Below are positions 41,774 to 51,447 of a stretch of 64,000 nt of DNA, one piece after another. The stretch spans positions 1-64,000 of the forward strand of contig CAVXSI010000015.1 of assembly GCA_963764365.1 (NCBI GenBank), given 5' to 3'. Within the stretch, counting starts at the first letter, position 1, and the number at the start of each line of letters is the position of its first letter. The position numbers and the translations under genes were made by a program. The notes under the pieces were generated by a model. The model saw nothing but the letters and a program-made list of their open reading frames with translations, was not told the origin of the DNA and did no database searches. This stretch comes from VRUE01 sp963764365 (GTDB lineage: Bacteria; Actinomycetota; Thermoleophilia; Solirubrobacterales; 70-9).

Positions 41774-41839
41774 CGCGCGGATCGTATGCGACGCGCCTCG
41801 GCGAGGTCCACCCGCGCCGGTCAATAACCTTGGCCGCCG

Positions 41840-42979
41840 ATGGCCACCTCGACCGCGATCCAGATCCCCGCCGACCTGAAGCCCGCCGACGGCCGCTTCG
41901 GCTGCGGGCCGTCGAAGGTCCGCCCGGAGACGCTGGCGGCGCTGGCCGAGCGCGCCGACGTGATGGGCACCTCGCACCGGCAGGCGCCCGTGCGCGATCT
42001 GGTCGGCCGCATCCGCGACGGCCTCGGCGAGCTGTTCGCGCTTCCCGACGGCTGCGAGGTGGCACTCGGCAACGGGGGCACGACCGCCTTCTGGGACGCC
42101 GCCGCGGCCTGGCTGGTCCGCGAGCGCCCGCTTCACCTCGTCTACGGCGAGTTCTCACGCAAGTTCGCCAAGGCGACCGCGGCGGCGCCGTTCCTCGGCG
42201 AGCCGATCCTGGTCGAGGCCGAGCCCGGCGACGCCCCGGAGCCCCAGGGAGACCCCGCCGTCGACGCGATCGCCTGGGCCCACAACGAGACCTCGACCGG
42301 GGTGATGGTGGAGGTGCGGCGTCCGGAGGGCGCCGACGACGCCCTGGTGCTGGTCGACGGCACCTCGGGCGCCGGCGGCCTGCCGCTCGACGCCTCGCAA
42401 GCCGACGCCTACTACTTCGCCCCGCAGAAGGCCTTCGGCGCCGACGGCGGCCTCTGGCTGGCGCTGCTTTCGCCCGCGGCGATCGAGCGGATCGGCGAGC
42501 TCGACGGCGCCGCCGGCCGCTGGCAGCCCGAATTCCTCTCGCTCGCCACCGCGCTCGATAACTCGCGCAAGAACCAGACCTACAACACGCCTGCGATCGC
42601 GACCCTGCTGCTGCTCGCCGGCCAGCTCGAGTGGATGCTCGACGCCGGCGGCCTCGACTGGTGCGTGCGGCGCGCCGGCGCCTCCTCCAGCCACCTCTAC
42701 GGCTGGGCCGAGGAGCGCGACTTCGCCCACCCCTTCGTCGCCGACGCGGCGAAGCGCTCACTGGTCGTCGGCACGGTCGACTTCGAGGACGACATCGACG
42801 CGGCGGCGATCGCCGCGACCCTGCGCGCCAACGGCGTCGTCGACGTCGAGCCCTACCGCAAGCTCGGGCGCAACCAGCTTCGCGTCGGGATGTTCCCCGC
42901 AATCGAGCCGGCCGACGTCGAAGCGCTGACGGCCTGTGTCGACTGGGTGGTCGAGAACGTCCCCGAGGCGCAGCGTTGA
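41840..42979 (+). CDS. serC: Phosphoserine aminotransferase (mycobacterial type)
   Basis: A 379-residue PLP enzyme converting 3-phosphohydroxypyruvate to phosphoserine. It belongs to the SerC branch seen in mycobacteria: DGRFGCGPSKVRPETLAALA, MGTSHRQAPVRDLVGRIR and LGNGGTTAFWDAAAAWLV. The PLP lysine is in YYFAPQKAFGADGGLW near residue 196. RKLGRNQLRVGMFPAIEPAD ends the fold. Its TGA overlaps the TTG start of serA, coupling two steps of serine synthesis; serB is not present in this window. Confidence 0.93.
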   Translation: MATSTAIQIPADLKPADGRFGCGPSKVRPETLAALAERADVMGTSHRQAPVRDLVGRIRDGLGELFALPDGCEVALGNGGTTAFWDAAAAWLVRERPLHLVYGEFSRKFAKATAAAPFLGEPILVEAEPGDAPEPQGDPAVDAIAWAHNETSTGVMVEVRRPEGADDALVLVDGTSGAGGLPLDASQADAYYFAPQKAFGADGGLWLALLSPAAIERIGELDGAAGRWQPEFLSLATALDNSRKNQTYNTPAIATLLLLAGQLEWMLDAGGLDWCVRRAGASSSHLYGWAEERDFAHPFVADAAKRSLVVGTVDFEDDIDAAAIAATLRANGVVDVEPYRKLGRNQLRVGMFPAIEPADVEALTACVDWVVENVPEAQR

Positions 42980-44553
42980 AAGTCCTGGTCAAGGAGAAGA
43001 TCGCCGACTCCGGCGTCGAGCTGCTGCGCGAGAACTTCGATGTCGACCTCGGCCTCGAGATGTCCGAGGAGGAGCTGGGGGAGGCGATCGGCGGCTACGA
43101 CGCGATCCTCGTCCGCTCGGCGACCAAGCTGACGCCGGAGCTGATCGGCCGGGCCGACAACCTGAAGGTGATCGGCCGGGCCGGCACCGGGGTCGACAAC
43201 GTCGACATCGCCGCCGCGACCCGCCGCGGCATCGTCGTCGCCAACGCGCCCGAATCGAACTCGGTCGCCGCCGCCGAGCACACGATGGCGCTGATGCTGG
43301 CACTCTGCCGCAACGTCCCGCAGGCGCACGGGTCGCTGGTCGGCGGCGCCTGGGAGCGACCGAAGTTCAAGGGCACGGAGCTGTACGGGAAGACGCTCGG
43401 GGTGATCGGCTTCGGCCGCATCGGCCAGCTCGTCGCCGCCCGCGCCCGCGCCTTCGAGATGGAGGTGGTCGGCTTCGACAAGTTCGTCTCCGCCGAGCGC
43501 TTCCGCGAGCTCGGGGTCGAGGGCGCCGAGACGCTCGAGGAGCTGCTCGGGCGCGCCGACGTCGTCACCCTGCACGTCCCCAAGACCCCCGACACGATCG
43601 ACCTGATCGACGCCGATTCGATCGCCGCGATGCGCGACGGCGCCCGCGTCGTCAACTGCGCCCGCGGCGAGCTGATCGACCTCGACGCGCTGCTTGACGC
43701 GCTCGAGTCGGGCAAGCTCGGCGGCGCCGCGCTCGACGTCTTCCCCTCCGAGCCGTTCACCGACCACCCGCTGTTCGGCCGCGAGGACGTCGTCGTCACC
43801 CCGCACCTCGGCGCCTCGACGGCCGAGGCCCAGGACCGCGCCGGCATCGTCACCGCCGAACAGGTGACCGCGGCGCTGACCGGCGGCGTCGTCACCAACG
43901 CGGTCAACATCGCCGCCGTCCGCCCCGAGGAGATGGAGGCGCTGGCGCCGTTCGTGCCGCTCTGCGAAAAGCTCGGCCGGCTCGCCCAGGGGCTCGGCGA
44001 CGGCGGGATTGGCAAGGTCAACGCCGAGTTCCGCGGCCGGATCGCCGCTCACGACACCCGCCTGCTCGGGATCGCGGTCCTGGTCGGCATCCTCTCCGGC
44101 CACACCGAGGAGCCGGTCAGCCTGGTCAACGCGACCCAGATGGCCGAGGAGCGCGGGATCGAGCTGGCCGAGACCAACGACAGCGTCGCCGGCGACTTCA
44201 CCGAGCTGGTCACCGTCAGGCTCGGCTCCGGCGATGACGAGGTCGAGGTCTCGGGCACCGGCGTCGGCCCCCGCAACGAGCCCTACCTGGTCTCGGTCTG
44301 GGGCGAGAGCTTCTACCTGCCGTTCGCCGACCACCTCGCCGTCTTCCGCTACGCCGACCGCCCCGGGATGATCGGCCGGGTCGGGACGATCTTCGGCGAA
44401 GAGGGCGTCAACATCATCTCCGCCGCGGTCGGGGCCGAGGCCGGCGAGCGAGCGGTGATGGCGCTGACCACCGACGCGCCGGTGCGGGCCGAGACGATCG
44501 CCAAGATTCTCGAGCTCGACGGCTTCTCGGTCGGCCGCTCGGTCGACCTGTGA
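42976..44553 (+). CDS. serA: D-3-phosphoglycerate dehydrogenase (long form with ACT)
   Basis: A 525-residue enzyme catalysing the first step of serine synthesis. The substrate domain has VIGRAGTGVDNVDIAAATRR and VVANAPESNSVAAAEHTMAL; the NAD motif is LGVIGFGRIGQLVAARARAF. Catalytic Arg/Glu/His are in NCARGELIDLDAL, LDVFPSEPFTDHPLF and VVVTPHLGASTAEAQDRAG. The C-terminal ASB domain and an ACT domain (YADRPGMIGRVGTIFGEEGV) give serine feedback as in mycobacterial SerA. The start is TTG 42976, overlapping serC. It overlaps the next gene by 4 bp. Confidence 0.94.
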   Translation: MKVLVKEKIADSGVELLRENFDVDLGLEMSEEELGEAIGGYDAILVRSATKLTPELIGRADNLKVIGRAGTGVDNVDIAAATRRGIVVANAPESNSVAAAEHTMALMLALCRNVPQAHGSLVGGAWERPKFKGTELYGKTLGVIGFGRIGQLVAARARAFEMEVVGFDKFVSAERFRELGVEGAETLEELLGRADVVTLHVPKTPDTIDLIDADSIAAMRDGARVVNCARGELIDLDALLDALESGKLGGAALDVFPSEPFTDHPLFGREDVVVTPHLGASTAEAQDRAGIVTAEQVTAALTGGVVTNAVNIAAVRPEEMEALAPFVPLCEKLGRLAQGLGDGGIGKVNAEFRGRIAAHDTRLLGIAVLVGILSGHTEEPVSLVNATQMAEERGIELAETNDSVAGDFTELVTVRLGSGDDEVEVSGTGVGPRNEPYLVSVWGESFYLPFADHLAVFRYADRPGMIGRVGTIFGEEGVNIISAAVGAEAGERAVMALTTDAPVRAETIAKILELDGFSVGRSVDL

Positions 44554-45584
44554 AGGCGGTCGTCCTCACCGGCGCCGGCGGCCCGGAGGTGCTGAAGGTC
44601 GAGGAGCGCCCCGACCCGCCGGTCGGCCCGGGGGAGGTCCGGATCGCGGTCAAAGCCGCCGGGATCAACTTCGCCGACACGATGGCCCGGGTCGGGCTCT
44701 ACCCGGACGCGCCGAAGCCGCCCTGCGTGCTCGGCTACGAGGTCGCCGGCACGGTCGAGTCGGTCGGCGACGGGGTCGATTCGCACGCGGTCGGCGACCG
44801 CGTCGTCGCCGGCACCCGCTTCGGCGGCCAGGCCGAGCTGGTCGTCGTCCCGCAGGAGCAGGCGCTGCCGCTGCCGGAGCGGCTCGGCTTCGAGCAGGGC
44901 GCCGCCTTCCCGGTCAACTACGGCACCGCCTACGCGGCGCTGATCGTGATGGGCGGCCTGCGCGAGGGCAGCAGGGTGCTGATCCACGCCGCCGCCGGCG
45001 GGGTCGGGATCGCCGCCACGCAGATCGCCCGCAACGCCGGGGCCGAGATCTTCGGCACCGCGTCGCCGTCCAAGCACGAGGCGATCCGCGCCCAGGGAGT
45101 CACGCACCCGATCGACTACCGCTCGCTCGACTTCGAGGCCGAGGTGAGGAGGATCACCGGCGGCGAGGGAATCGACCTGGCGATCGACGCGCTCGGGCCG
45201 ACCTCCTTCCGCAAGGACTACCGGCTGCTGCGCCAGGGTGGGCGACTGGTGATGTTCGGCATCTCGGAGAACTCGAACCAGGGGCGGCGGGACATCCCGG
45301 CCACGCTGAGGGCGCTGCTGTCGATGCCGACCGCGACGATGCCCTGGTGGAAGAGCCTGATGATGATCAACGAGAACAAGGGCGTCTTCGGGCTCAACAT
45401 GCTGCACTGGTGGGACCGCGAAGGCAGCCTCGACCGCCTGACCGAGCCGTTGATGGCCGACCTCGATGCGGGGCGCCTCGAGCCGGTCGTCGCCGAGTCG
45501 TTTCCCTTCGAGCAGGCCGGCGAGGCGCACGAATTCATCGGTGCCCGCCGCAACGTCGGCAAGGTCGTGTTGTTCCCCTCTTAG
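44550..45584 (+). CDS. Zinc-independent quinone oxidoreductase (MDR family)
   Basis: A 344-residue medium-chain dehydrogenase/reductase, GTG 44550 overlapping the serA stop. Family features are MKAVVLTGAGGPEVLKVEER, AGINFADTMARVGLYPDAPK, LGYEVAGTVESVGDGVDSHA and the NADP motif VLIHAAAGGVGIAATQIARN. Zinc-site cysteines are absent, as in quinone oxidoreductases and the VAT-1 group. It probably reduces quinones or enones with NADPH. Its coupling to serC-serA is positional and I see no metabolic reason for it. Confidence 0.85.
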   Translation: MKAVVLTGAGGPEVLKVEERPDPPVGPGEVRIAVKAAGINFADTMARVGLYPDAPKPPCVLGYEVAGTVESVGDGVDSHAVGDRVVAGTRFGGQAELVVVPQEQALPLPERLGFEQGAAFPVNYGTAYAALIVMGGLREGSRVLIHAAAGGVGIAATQIARNAGAEIFGTASPSKHEAIRAQGVTHPIDYRSLDFEAEVRRITGGEGIDLAIDALGPTSFRKDYRLLRQGGRLVMFGISENSNQGRRDIPATLRALLSMPTATMPWWKSLMMINENKGVFGLNMLHWWDREGSLDRLTEPLMADLDAGRLEPVVAESFPFEQAGEAHEFIGARRNVGKVVLFPS

Positions 45585-46156
45585 TGAAGAAGCTGCTCTC
45601 GACCGTGCTCGTCGTGCTGGCGGCGCAGGCCCTTATGCCCGCGCCCGGCGGAGCCCAGCCGAGCTTCACCGTGCTGGTGGCCGGCGGCGACGAAGCGAAC
45701 ACGATCCACATCTGGGTCGCCGCCGACGGCCGCGACTACGTGATCGACTCCGCGGTGCCGCTCGAAGTCGGCGGCGACATCTGCGCCAACCCGGTCGAGA
45801 ACCCGAACGAGCTGGTCTGCGACGCGCCGGCGATCGCCGGCTTCGAAGTCAACGCGGGCGGGGGAGACGACAATGTCACCGTCGCCCGGGCGATCACGAT
45901 TCCGGTGACGATGCGCGGCGGCGCCGGCAACGACCGCCTGGTCGGCGGCCGCGGCGACGACAAGCTGCTCGGCGGGGCCGGCGACGACCGCCTGGTCGGC
46001 GGCTGCGGCGACGACGCCCTCTACGGCGGGCCCGGCCGCGACGTGCTGGTCGGCGGGCCGGGAAACGACGTGCTGCACGGCGGCCCGGGCAAAGACGTCC
46101 TCCGGGGCGGGCGGGGCGAAAACGCCGTCAGGCAATACCGGCGACATCGCCGCTAG
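45584..46156 (+). CDS. Exported RTX-type calcium-binding repeat protein
   Basis: A 190-residue protein whose GTG start shares one base with the previous stop. A signal peptide (KKLLSTVLVVLAAQALMPAP then GGAQPS) leads into a beta-type domain, and then about seven nonapeptide repeats of the GGxGxDxLx type (GGAGNDRLVGGRGDDKLLGG and so on) forming a Ca-binding parallel beta-roll. The end, AVRQYRRHRR, is basic. It overlaps the 3' end of the convergent MFS pseudogene by 29 bp. A cell-surface structural role is likely; no type I secretion genes are adjacent, so Sec export fits the signal peptide. Confidence 0.8.
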   Translation: MKKLLSTVLVVLAAQALMPAPGGAQPSFTVLVAGGDEANTIHIWVAADGRDYVIDSAVPLEVGGDICANPVENPNELVCDAPAIAGFEVNAGGGDDNVTVARAITIPVTMRGGAGNDRLVGGRGDDKLLGGAGDDRLVGGCGDDALYGGPGRDVLVGGPGNDVLHGGPGKDVLRGGRGENAVRQYRRHRR

Positions 46157-46801
46157 CCCACAGCAGCCGGCCGCCGACGAAGAACAGCGCGATCAGGAAG
46201 CCGACCAGCGAGAGGGCGGCGTCGAGCCTGAAGGCCGCCTCGATGCCGTCGACGAAGGTTTCCTGGGCGGAGAAGACGGTCGTCGTCAGGCCGAGGCCGA
46301 TCGCGCCGCCGGCGATCTGGCACATGTAGAGGATGCCGCCGGCGAGGCTGCTCTGCGATTCGTCGACCGAGGTGACCCCGGCCGTGGTCGCCGTCGGGTA
46401 GAAGGCGCCGATCCCAACTCCGAGCACGAACATGCCGGGGACCAGCGCCGCGTAGCCAGGGCCGTCCGTCACCTGGGGATCGAGATCGCGGCGATCCCGG
46501 GGTAGTCGATCCGGTGCTCGACCGCCTCCGGCTCCTTCACCTTCGAGGCGAAGATCGCCGTGCCGAGGAAGAACGCGCGGCGGCGGCCGAACATGTCGGC
46601 GAGGCGGCCACCGGTGACGATCATCACGCCGAAGGTCAGCGCGTAGGCGTTGACCACCCACTGCATCGTGTTGACGTTGGTGTGGAAGTCCTTCTCCATC
46701 GTCGGGATCGCGACGTTGACGGCGGAGAAGTCGTTGGCGATCACCAGCACGCTGAGGCTCATCGCCAGCAGCGCGAGGATCGTCTTGCGATCGAGGCCCA
46801 A
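46128..46801 (-). pseudogene. MFS drug transporter (DHA2-like), internally deleted and frameshifted
   Basis: The N-terminal part (from 46801) reads ILALLAMSLSVLVIANDFSA and the MFS motif GGRLADMFGRRRAFFLGTAI, covering TM1 to early TM3. It then jumps directly to the TM6-TM7 linker (SKVKEPEAVEHRIDYPGIAA), so about TM3-TM6 are missing. A frameshift and second deletion follow, and the other frame resumes at PGMFVLGVGIGAFYPTATTA and ends with the last helices. It cannot make a working 14-helix transporter. The 3' end overlaps the RTX-like gene by 29 bp. Confidence 0.8.
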
Positions 46802-46835
46802 GCTGGCGGCAGCCTACGCTAAGCTGCGGGGACGA

Positions 46836-46895
46836 ATGGACCACCGGCTCGACAGCCTGGCGCTTCTCCTTCTCCTCCCCCTGCGGGGGGAATAG
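46836..46895 (+). CDS. leuL: Leucine-rich leader peptide of leuA
   Basis: A 19-residue frame, MDHRLDSLALLLLLPLRGE, with eight leucines, five of them consecutive (CTT CTC CTT CTC CTC). It lies 67 bp upstream of leuA on the same strand. Such a run of the regulatory amino acid is the hallmark of ribosome-mediated attenuation, known for leuA leaders in actinobacteria. No strong ribosome site is visible in front, so the peptide may be leaderless. Confidence 0.75.
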   Translation: MDHRLDSLALLLLLPLRGE

Positions 46896-46955
46896 CGCTG
46901 GGCGGCGCGATAGCCGCGAGAGACAAGGTCATTCGATTCAGCTGGAGAAGGAGGT
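46877..46955 (+). promoter_or_regulatory. leuA attenuator region and ribosome site
   Basis: Two small stems follow the Leu codons: CCCCC/GGGGG (46877-46889), overlapping the leader stop region, and GCGGC/GCCGC (46902-46917). A near-perfect Shine-Dalgarno, AAGGAGGT (46948-46955), lies 7 bases before the leuA ATG. Stalling on Leu codons would block the first stem and change access to downstream structure; the exact switch cannot be resolved by eye. Confidence 0.5.
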
Positions 46956-46962
46956 AGGTCCC

Positions 46963-48549
<1,587 letters not shown>

Positions 48550-48564
48550 CTGAACAAGACTTGC

Positions 48565-48972
48565 TCAGCTGTCAAGGCGGTGGGCGAGGTCGATCTCGAG
48601 GCTGGCGATGGTCAGGTAGAGGGTGGTGGCGACGAAGGCGCCGAGCAGCCAGGCGACGACGCCCGGGATCAGGCCGATCAGCACGGTCGCGCCGAAGGCA
48701 GCGCCGATCGCGAAGACGTGGATCGTGCCGGCGCGGATCATGTCGCTGCGCGAGGTCGGCAGCGGGCGCGGCGAGAAGCGGCCCGAGATCAGGGCCAGCG
48801 AGGCGAAGGCGGCGATCGCCCCGACCACGAACAGGAGGATGTCGAAGATCGTCGGCGCGCCGTGACTGTGGGAGAGGATGCTGTGGCTGGAGAGGACGGT
48901 CAGCGTGTAGCCGTAGGGCACCGCGCTGCCGCGCAGCACGGAGCCCAGCGCCTCGAGCGGCTGCTCGCTCAA
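48565..48972 (-). CDS. Small four-helix membrane protein
   Basis: A 135-residue protein starting at TTG 48972 and overlapping the ClC gene end by 4 bp. Hydrophobic segments include IFDILLFVVGAIAAFASLAL, IHVFAIGAAFGATVLIGLIP and VVAWLLGAFVATTLYLTIAS. I recognise no family. Its coupling to the ClC gene suggests a shared transcript, perhaps an accessory subunit, but this is inferred only from position. It converges on leuA with 15 bp between stops. Confidence 0.65.
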   Translation of the reverse strand: MSEQPLEALGSVLRGSAVPYGYTLTVLSSHSILSHSHGAPTIFDILLFVVGAIAAFASLALISGRFSPRPLPTSRSDMIRAGTIHVFAIGAAFGATVLIGLIPGVVAWLLGAFVATTLYLTIASLEIDLAHRLDS

Positions 48973-50795
48973 GCGATCGCCCTTTGGCCGGCCGGTGGCC
49001 TACCTCCACCGCTGCCGCCCCGTCCCGCCTGTTCGCGCTTCATCCGCTGATCGTAGATGCGGAGGATGTCGCGATGGGAGAGCCAGCCGACGACCTGCTC
49101 GCCGGCCTCGTCGAGCACCGCCAACCCGGCGCTGTCGGAGCGGACCAGCATCCCGGTCGCTTCGGCCAGCGATTCCCGCGTCCCCAGGGTCGGCAGCTGG
49201 CGGACCAGCGATTCGGCAACGGGTTCCATCTCTTCGCCGATCGCCTGCTCCAGTTCGTCCGCCGGCAGCACGCCGACGAAGTGCCCCTCGGCGTCTACCA
49301 CCGGCAGCGCCGGCTCGCCGCCGGTGCCGAAGCGCTCGACGACGGCGCTCAGCGGCGCGTCGGCGTGGATCGGTGCCGGCGTCGGCCGCATCGCCTCGCC
49401 GACCGTGATCGCTTCCATCGGGCTCGCCGGGCGGCGGCGCAGCAGGTCGATCCCGCGCCGGGCCAGCTTCAGGGTGTAGATCGAGTCCGGCGAGAGGCGA
49501 CTCGCGAGCGCGGTGGCGATCACCACGGCGAGCATCAGCGGCAGCATGATCCGGTAGTCGCCGGTCAGCTCGAAGATGATCAGGATCGCCGTCATCGGCG
49601 CCCGCGCGGCGGCGGCGAAGACCGCGCCCATACCGATCAGCCCGTAGGCGCCGGCCGGGCCGGCGATGCCGGGCAGCAGCCCGTGCGCGGCGAGGCCGAA
49701 GGCGGTGCCGAGCATCGCGCCCATGAACAGCGAGGGCGCGAAGACGCCGCCGGAACCGCCGATCGACAGCGTCAGGCTGGTCGCCAGCACCTTCGAGGCG
49801 AGCAGGGCTAGCAGGAACAGCAGCGCGTACTTGCCGGCGATCGCCGCTTCGAGGACCTCGTACCCGACCCCGTACATCTGCGGGATCGCCAGCAGCAGCA
49901 GGCCGAGCAGCAGGCCGCCGGCCGCCGGCCGCCAGGCCTCCGAGATGCGCCAGATGCGGTCGGCGCGGTCCTCCAGCCCGTAGAGGAAGCGGATGAAGGC
50001 GACGCCGACCGCGGCGGCGAGCAGGCCGAGGACCAGGTAGAGCGGGTAGCCGCTGACCGGTCCGACGCCGAGCTTGGGAAGCTTGAGGAAGGCTTCGGAG
50101 CCGAAGGCGGCGCGGCCGATCACGTCGGCGACCACGGAGGCGACGACGACGGCGCCGAACGAGCGGGTCTCGAAGTCGCGCAGGATCACCTCGAGCGCGA
50201 AGAAGACGCCGGCGATCGGCGCGTTGAAGGTGGCGGAGATGCCGCCGGCGGCGCCGCAGGCGACCAGCAGCCGCATCCGCGCCTCCGGCGAGCGGGTGAT
50301 CTGGCCCAGGGTCGAGCCGAGCGCCGAGCCGATCTGCACGATCGGCCCCTCGCGGCCGACGGAGCCGCCGGTGCCGATGCAGAGCGCCGAGGCGAGCGAC
50401 TTGACGAGGGCGACCACGGGCCGGATCCGGCCGCCGCGCTGGGCGACCGCGAGCATCACCTCGGGCACCCCGTGGCCGCGCGCCTCGCGGGCGAAGCGCT
50501 CGACCAGGGGGCCGTAGAGGAGGCCGCCGACGATCGGCACCAGGACGAGGAACCAGATGCCGAGTCCCGGCAGCAGCGGGTTCGGCACGCGGCCGTCGAC
50601 GCCGTAGGAGGTCTGGCCGGTGGAGAGGTAGGTAAAGCCCTCGATCAGATAGCGGAAAGCGACCGCGCCGAGGCCGGCGCCGACCCCGACCGCGAGCGCC
50701 AGCGCGAGCAGGCCGCTGGGCCCCGCCAGCCAAGCGCCGATCCGGCCCGACTCGGTGGTGGGGAGCCGGAATCCGTATCTGCGCGTCTCTGGCAC
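48969..50795 (-). CDS. ClC-family chloride channel/antiporter with CBS pair
   Basis: A 608-residue membrane protein (GTG 50795). The selectivity-filter motifs of ClC proteins are GTGGSVGREGPIVQIGSALG near residue 140 and LSIGGSGGVFAPSLFMGAML near residue 345. About ten hydrophobic helices are visible. The gating Glu of the GREGP motif is present, consistent with an H+/Cl- antiporter or a gated channel. A CBS-domain pair occupies about residues 455-590 (ITVGEAMRPTPAPIHADAPL to VVGWLSHRDILRIYDQ) and may sense adenine nucleotides. It is divergent from the XRE-cupin regulator across 56 bp. Confidence 0.9.
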   Translation of the reverse strand: MPETRRYGFRLPTTESGRIGAWLAGPSGLLALALAVGVGAGLGAVAFRYLIEGFTYLSTGQTSYGVDGRVPNPLLPGLGIWFLVLVPIVGGLLYGPLVERFAREARGHGVPEVMLAVAQRGGRIRPVVALVKSLASALCIGTGGSVGREGPIVQIGSALGSTLGQITRSPEARMRLLVACGAAGGISATFNAPIAGVFFALEVILRDFETRSFGAVVVASVVADVIGRAAFGSEAFLKLPKLGVGPVSGYPLYLVLGLLAAAVGVAFIRFLYGLEDRADRIWRISEAWRPAAGGLLLGLLLLAIPQMYGVGYEVLEAAIAGKYALLFLLALLASKVLATSLTLSIGGSGGVFAPSLFMGAMLGTAFGLAAHGLLPGIAGPAGAYGLIGMGAVFAAAARAPMTAILIIFELTGDYRIMLPLMLAVVIATALASRLSPDSIYTLKLARRGIDLLRRRPASPMEAITVGEAMRPTPAPIHADAPLSAVVERFGTGGEPALPVVDAEGHFVGVLPADELEQAIGEEMEPVAESLVRQLPTLGTRESLAEATGMLVRSDSAGLAVLDEAGEQVVGWLSHRDILRIYDQRMKREQAGRGGSGGGRPPAGQRAIA

Positions 50796-50811
50796 CGCCG
50801 ATATTTATAGC

Positions 50812-50847
50812 AAGCGGCCGCTTACAACCGTATGTGATAGCGTACGG
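50812..50847. promoter_or_regulatory. Palindromes in the ClC/XRE-cupin divergent promoter
   Basis: AAGCGGCCGCTT (50812-50823) is a perfect 12-bp palindrome, followed by CCGTA...TACGG (50828-50832 and 50843-50847). They lie in the 56 bp between the divergent starts, in an AT-richer context (ATATTTATAG just before). They are candidate operators for the adjacent regulator. Confidence 0.45.
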
Positions 50848-50851
50848 CGCG

Positions 50852-51445
50852 ATGACCTCCACGCTGCTCGCCCCGCCGGAGAAGGCGCCGCCGATCGGCC
50901 TGCGGGTCCACGCCCTGCGCGAGTCGATGGGCCTCTCCCTGCGCGAGCTCTCCGAGCGCAGCGGAGTGAGCGCGCCGATGCTCTCGCAGGTCGAGCGCGG
51001 CGAGACCAGCCCGACGATCGTCGTCGCCCGCAAGATCGCCGCCGGGCTCGAGCTGACCCTCTCACAGCTGCTGCGGCTCGACGAGGGCGAGCACGTGGCG
51101 ATCGGCCGCGCCGGCTCGCGCCGCCGCAACGAGCGCGGCGGCCACCGCTTCGAGGAGCTGACCCCGCCGCTGCCGGGCCAGCGAGCCGACGTCTCGCTGC
51201 ACACGCTGAAGGTCGGGGCGAGCACCGGGGGCCCGGGCGACCCGCCGATGCACGAGCCGGGCAGCCGCGAGACCGCGGTCGTCCTCGATGGCCTGCTCGC
51301 CCTGGTCGTCGATGGCAGCCGCCATCAGCTGCGCAGCGGCGACAGCGTCACCTTCGACGCCGACCTACCGCACCATTTCGAGAACGACGGCGAGGAGCCG
51401 GCCCGCTTCCTCGCCGTGATAGCCGCCGGCCTGAGGAGGAGCTGA
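50852..51445 (+). CDS. XRE-family regulator with C-terminal cupin
   Basis: A 197-residue one-component regulator (ATG 50852). The helix-turn-helix is LRVHALRESMGLSLRELSER then SGVSAPMLSQVERGETSPTI. The cupin sensor follows (about 110-190): MHEPGSRETAVVLDGLLALV and SGDSVTFDADLPHHFENDGE. The fold is that of MtlR/PuuR-type or amino-acid-catabolism regulators, where the cupin binds a small ligand. It ends 2 bp before leuC, so it is co-transcribed with leuCD. Control of leuCD or the divergent ClC operon by a leucine-pathway intermediate is a reasonable hypothesis. Confidence 0.85.
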   Translation: MTSTLLAPPEKAPPIGLRVHALRESMGLSLRELSERSGVSAPMLSQVERGETSPTIVVARKIAAGLELTLSQLLRLDEGEHVAIGRAGSRRRNERGGHRFEELTPPLPGQRADVSLHTLKVGASTGGPGDPPMHEPGSRETAVVLDGLLALVVDGSRHQLRSGDSVTFDADLPHHFENDGEEPARFLAVIAAGLRRS

Positions 51446-51447
51446 CG

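Noticed and set aside
46785..46820. leuA promoter TTGCGA...TACGCT
   Set aside because: The spacing between the two hexamers is about 24 bp, too long for a standard sigma-70-type promoter.
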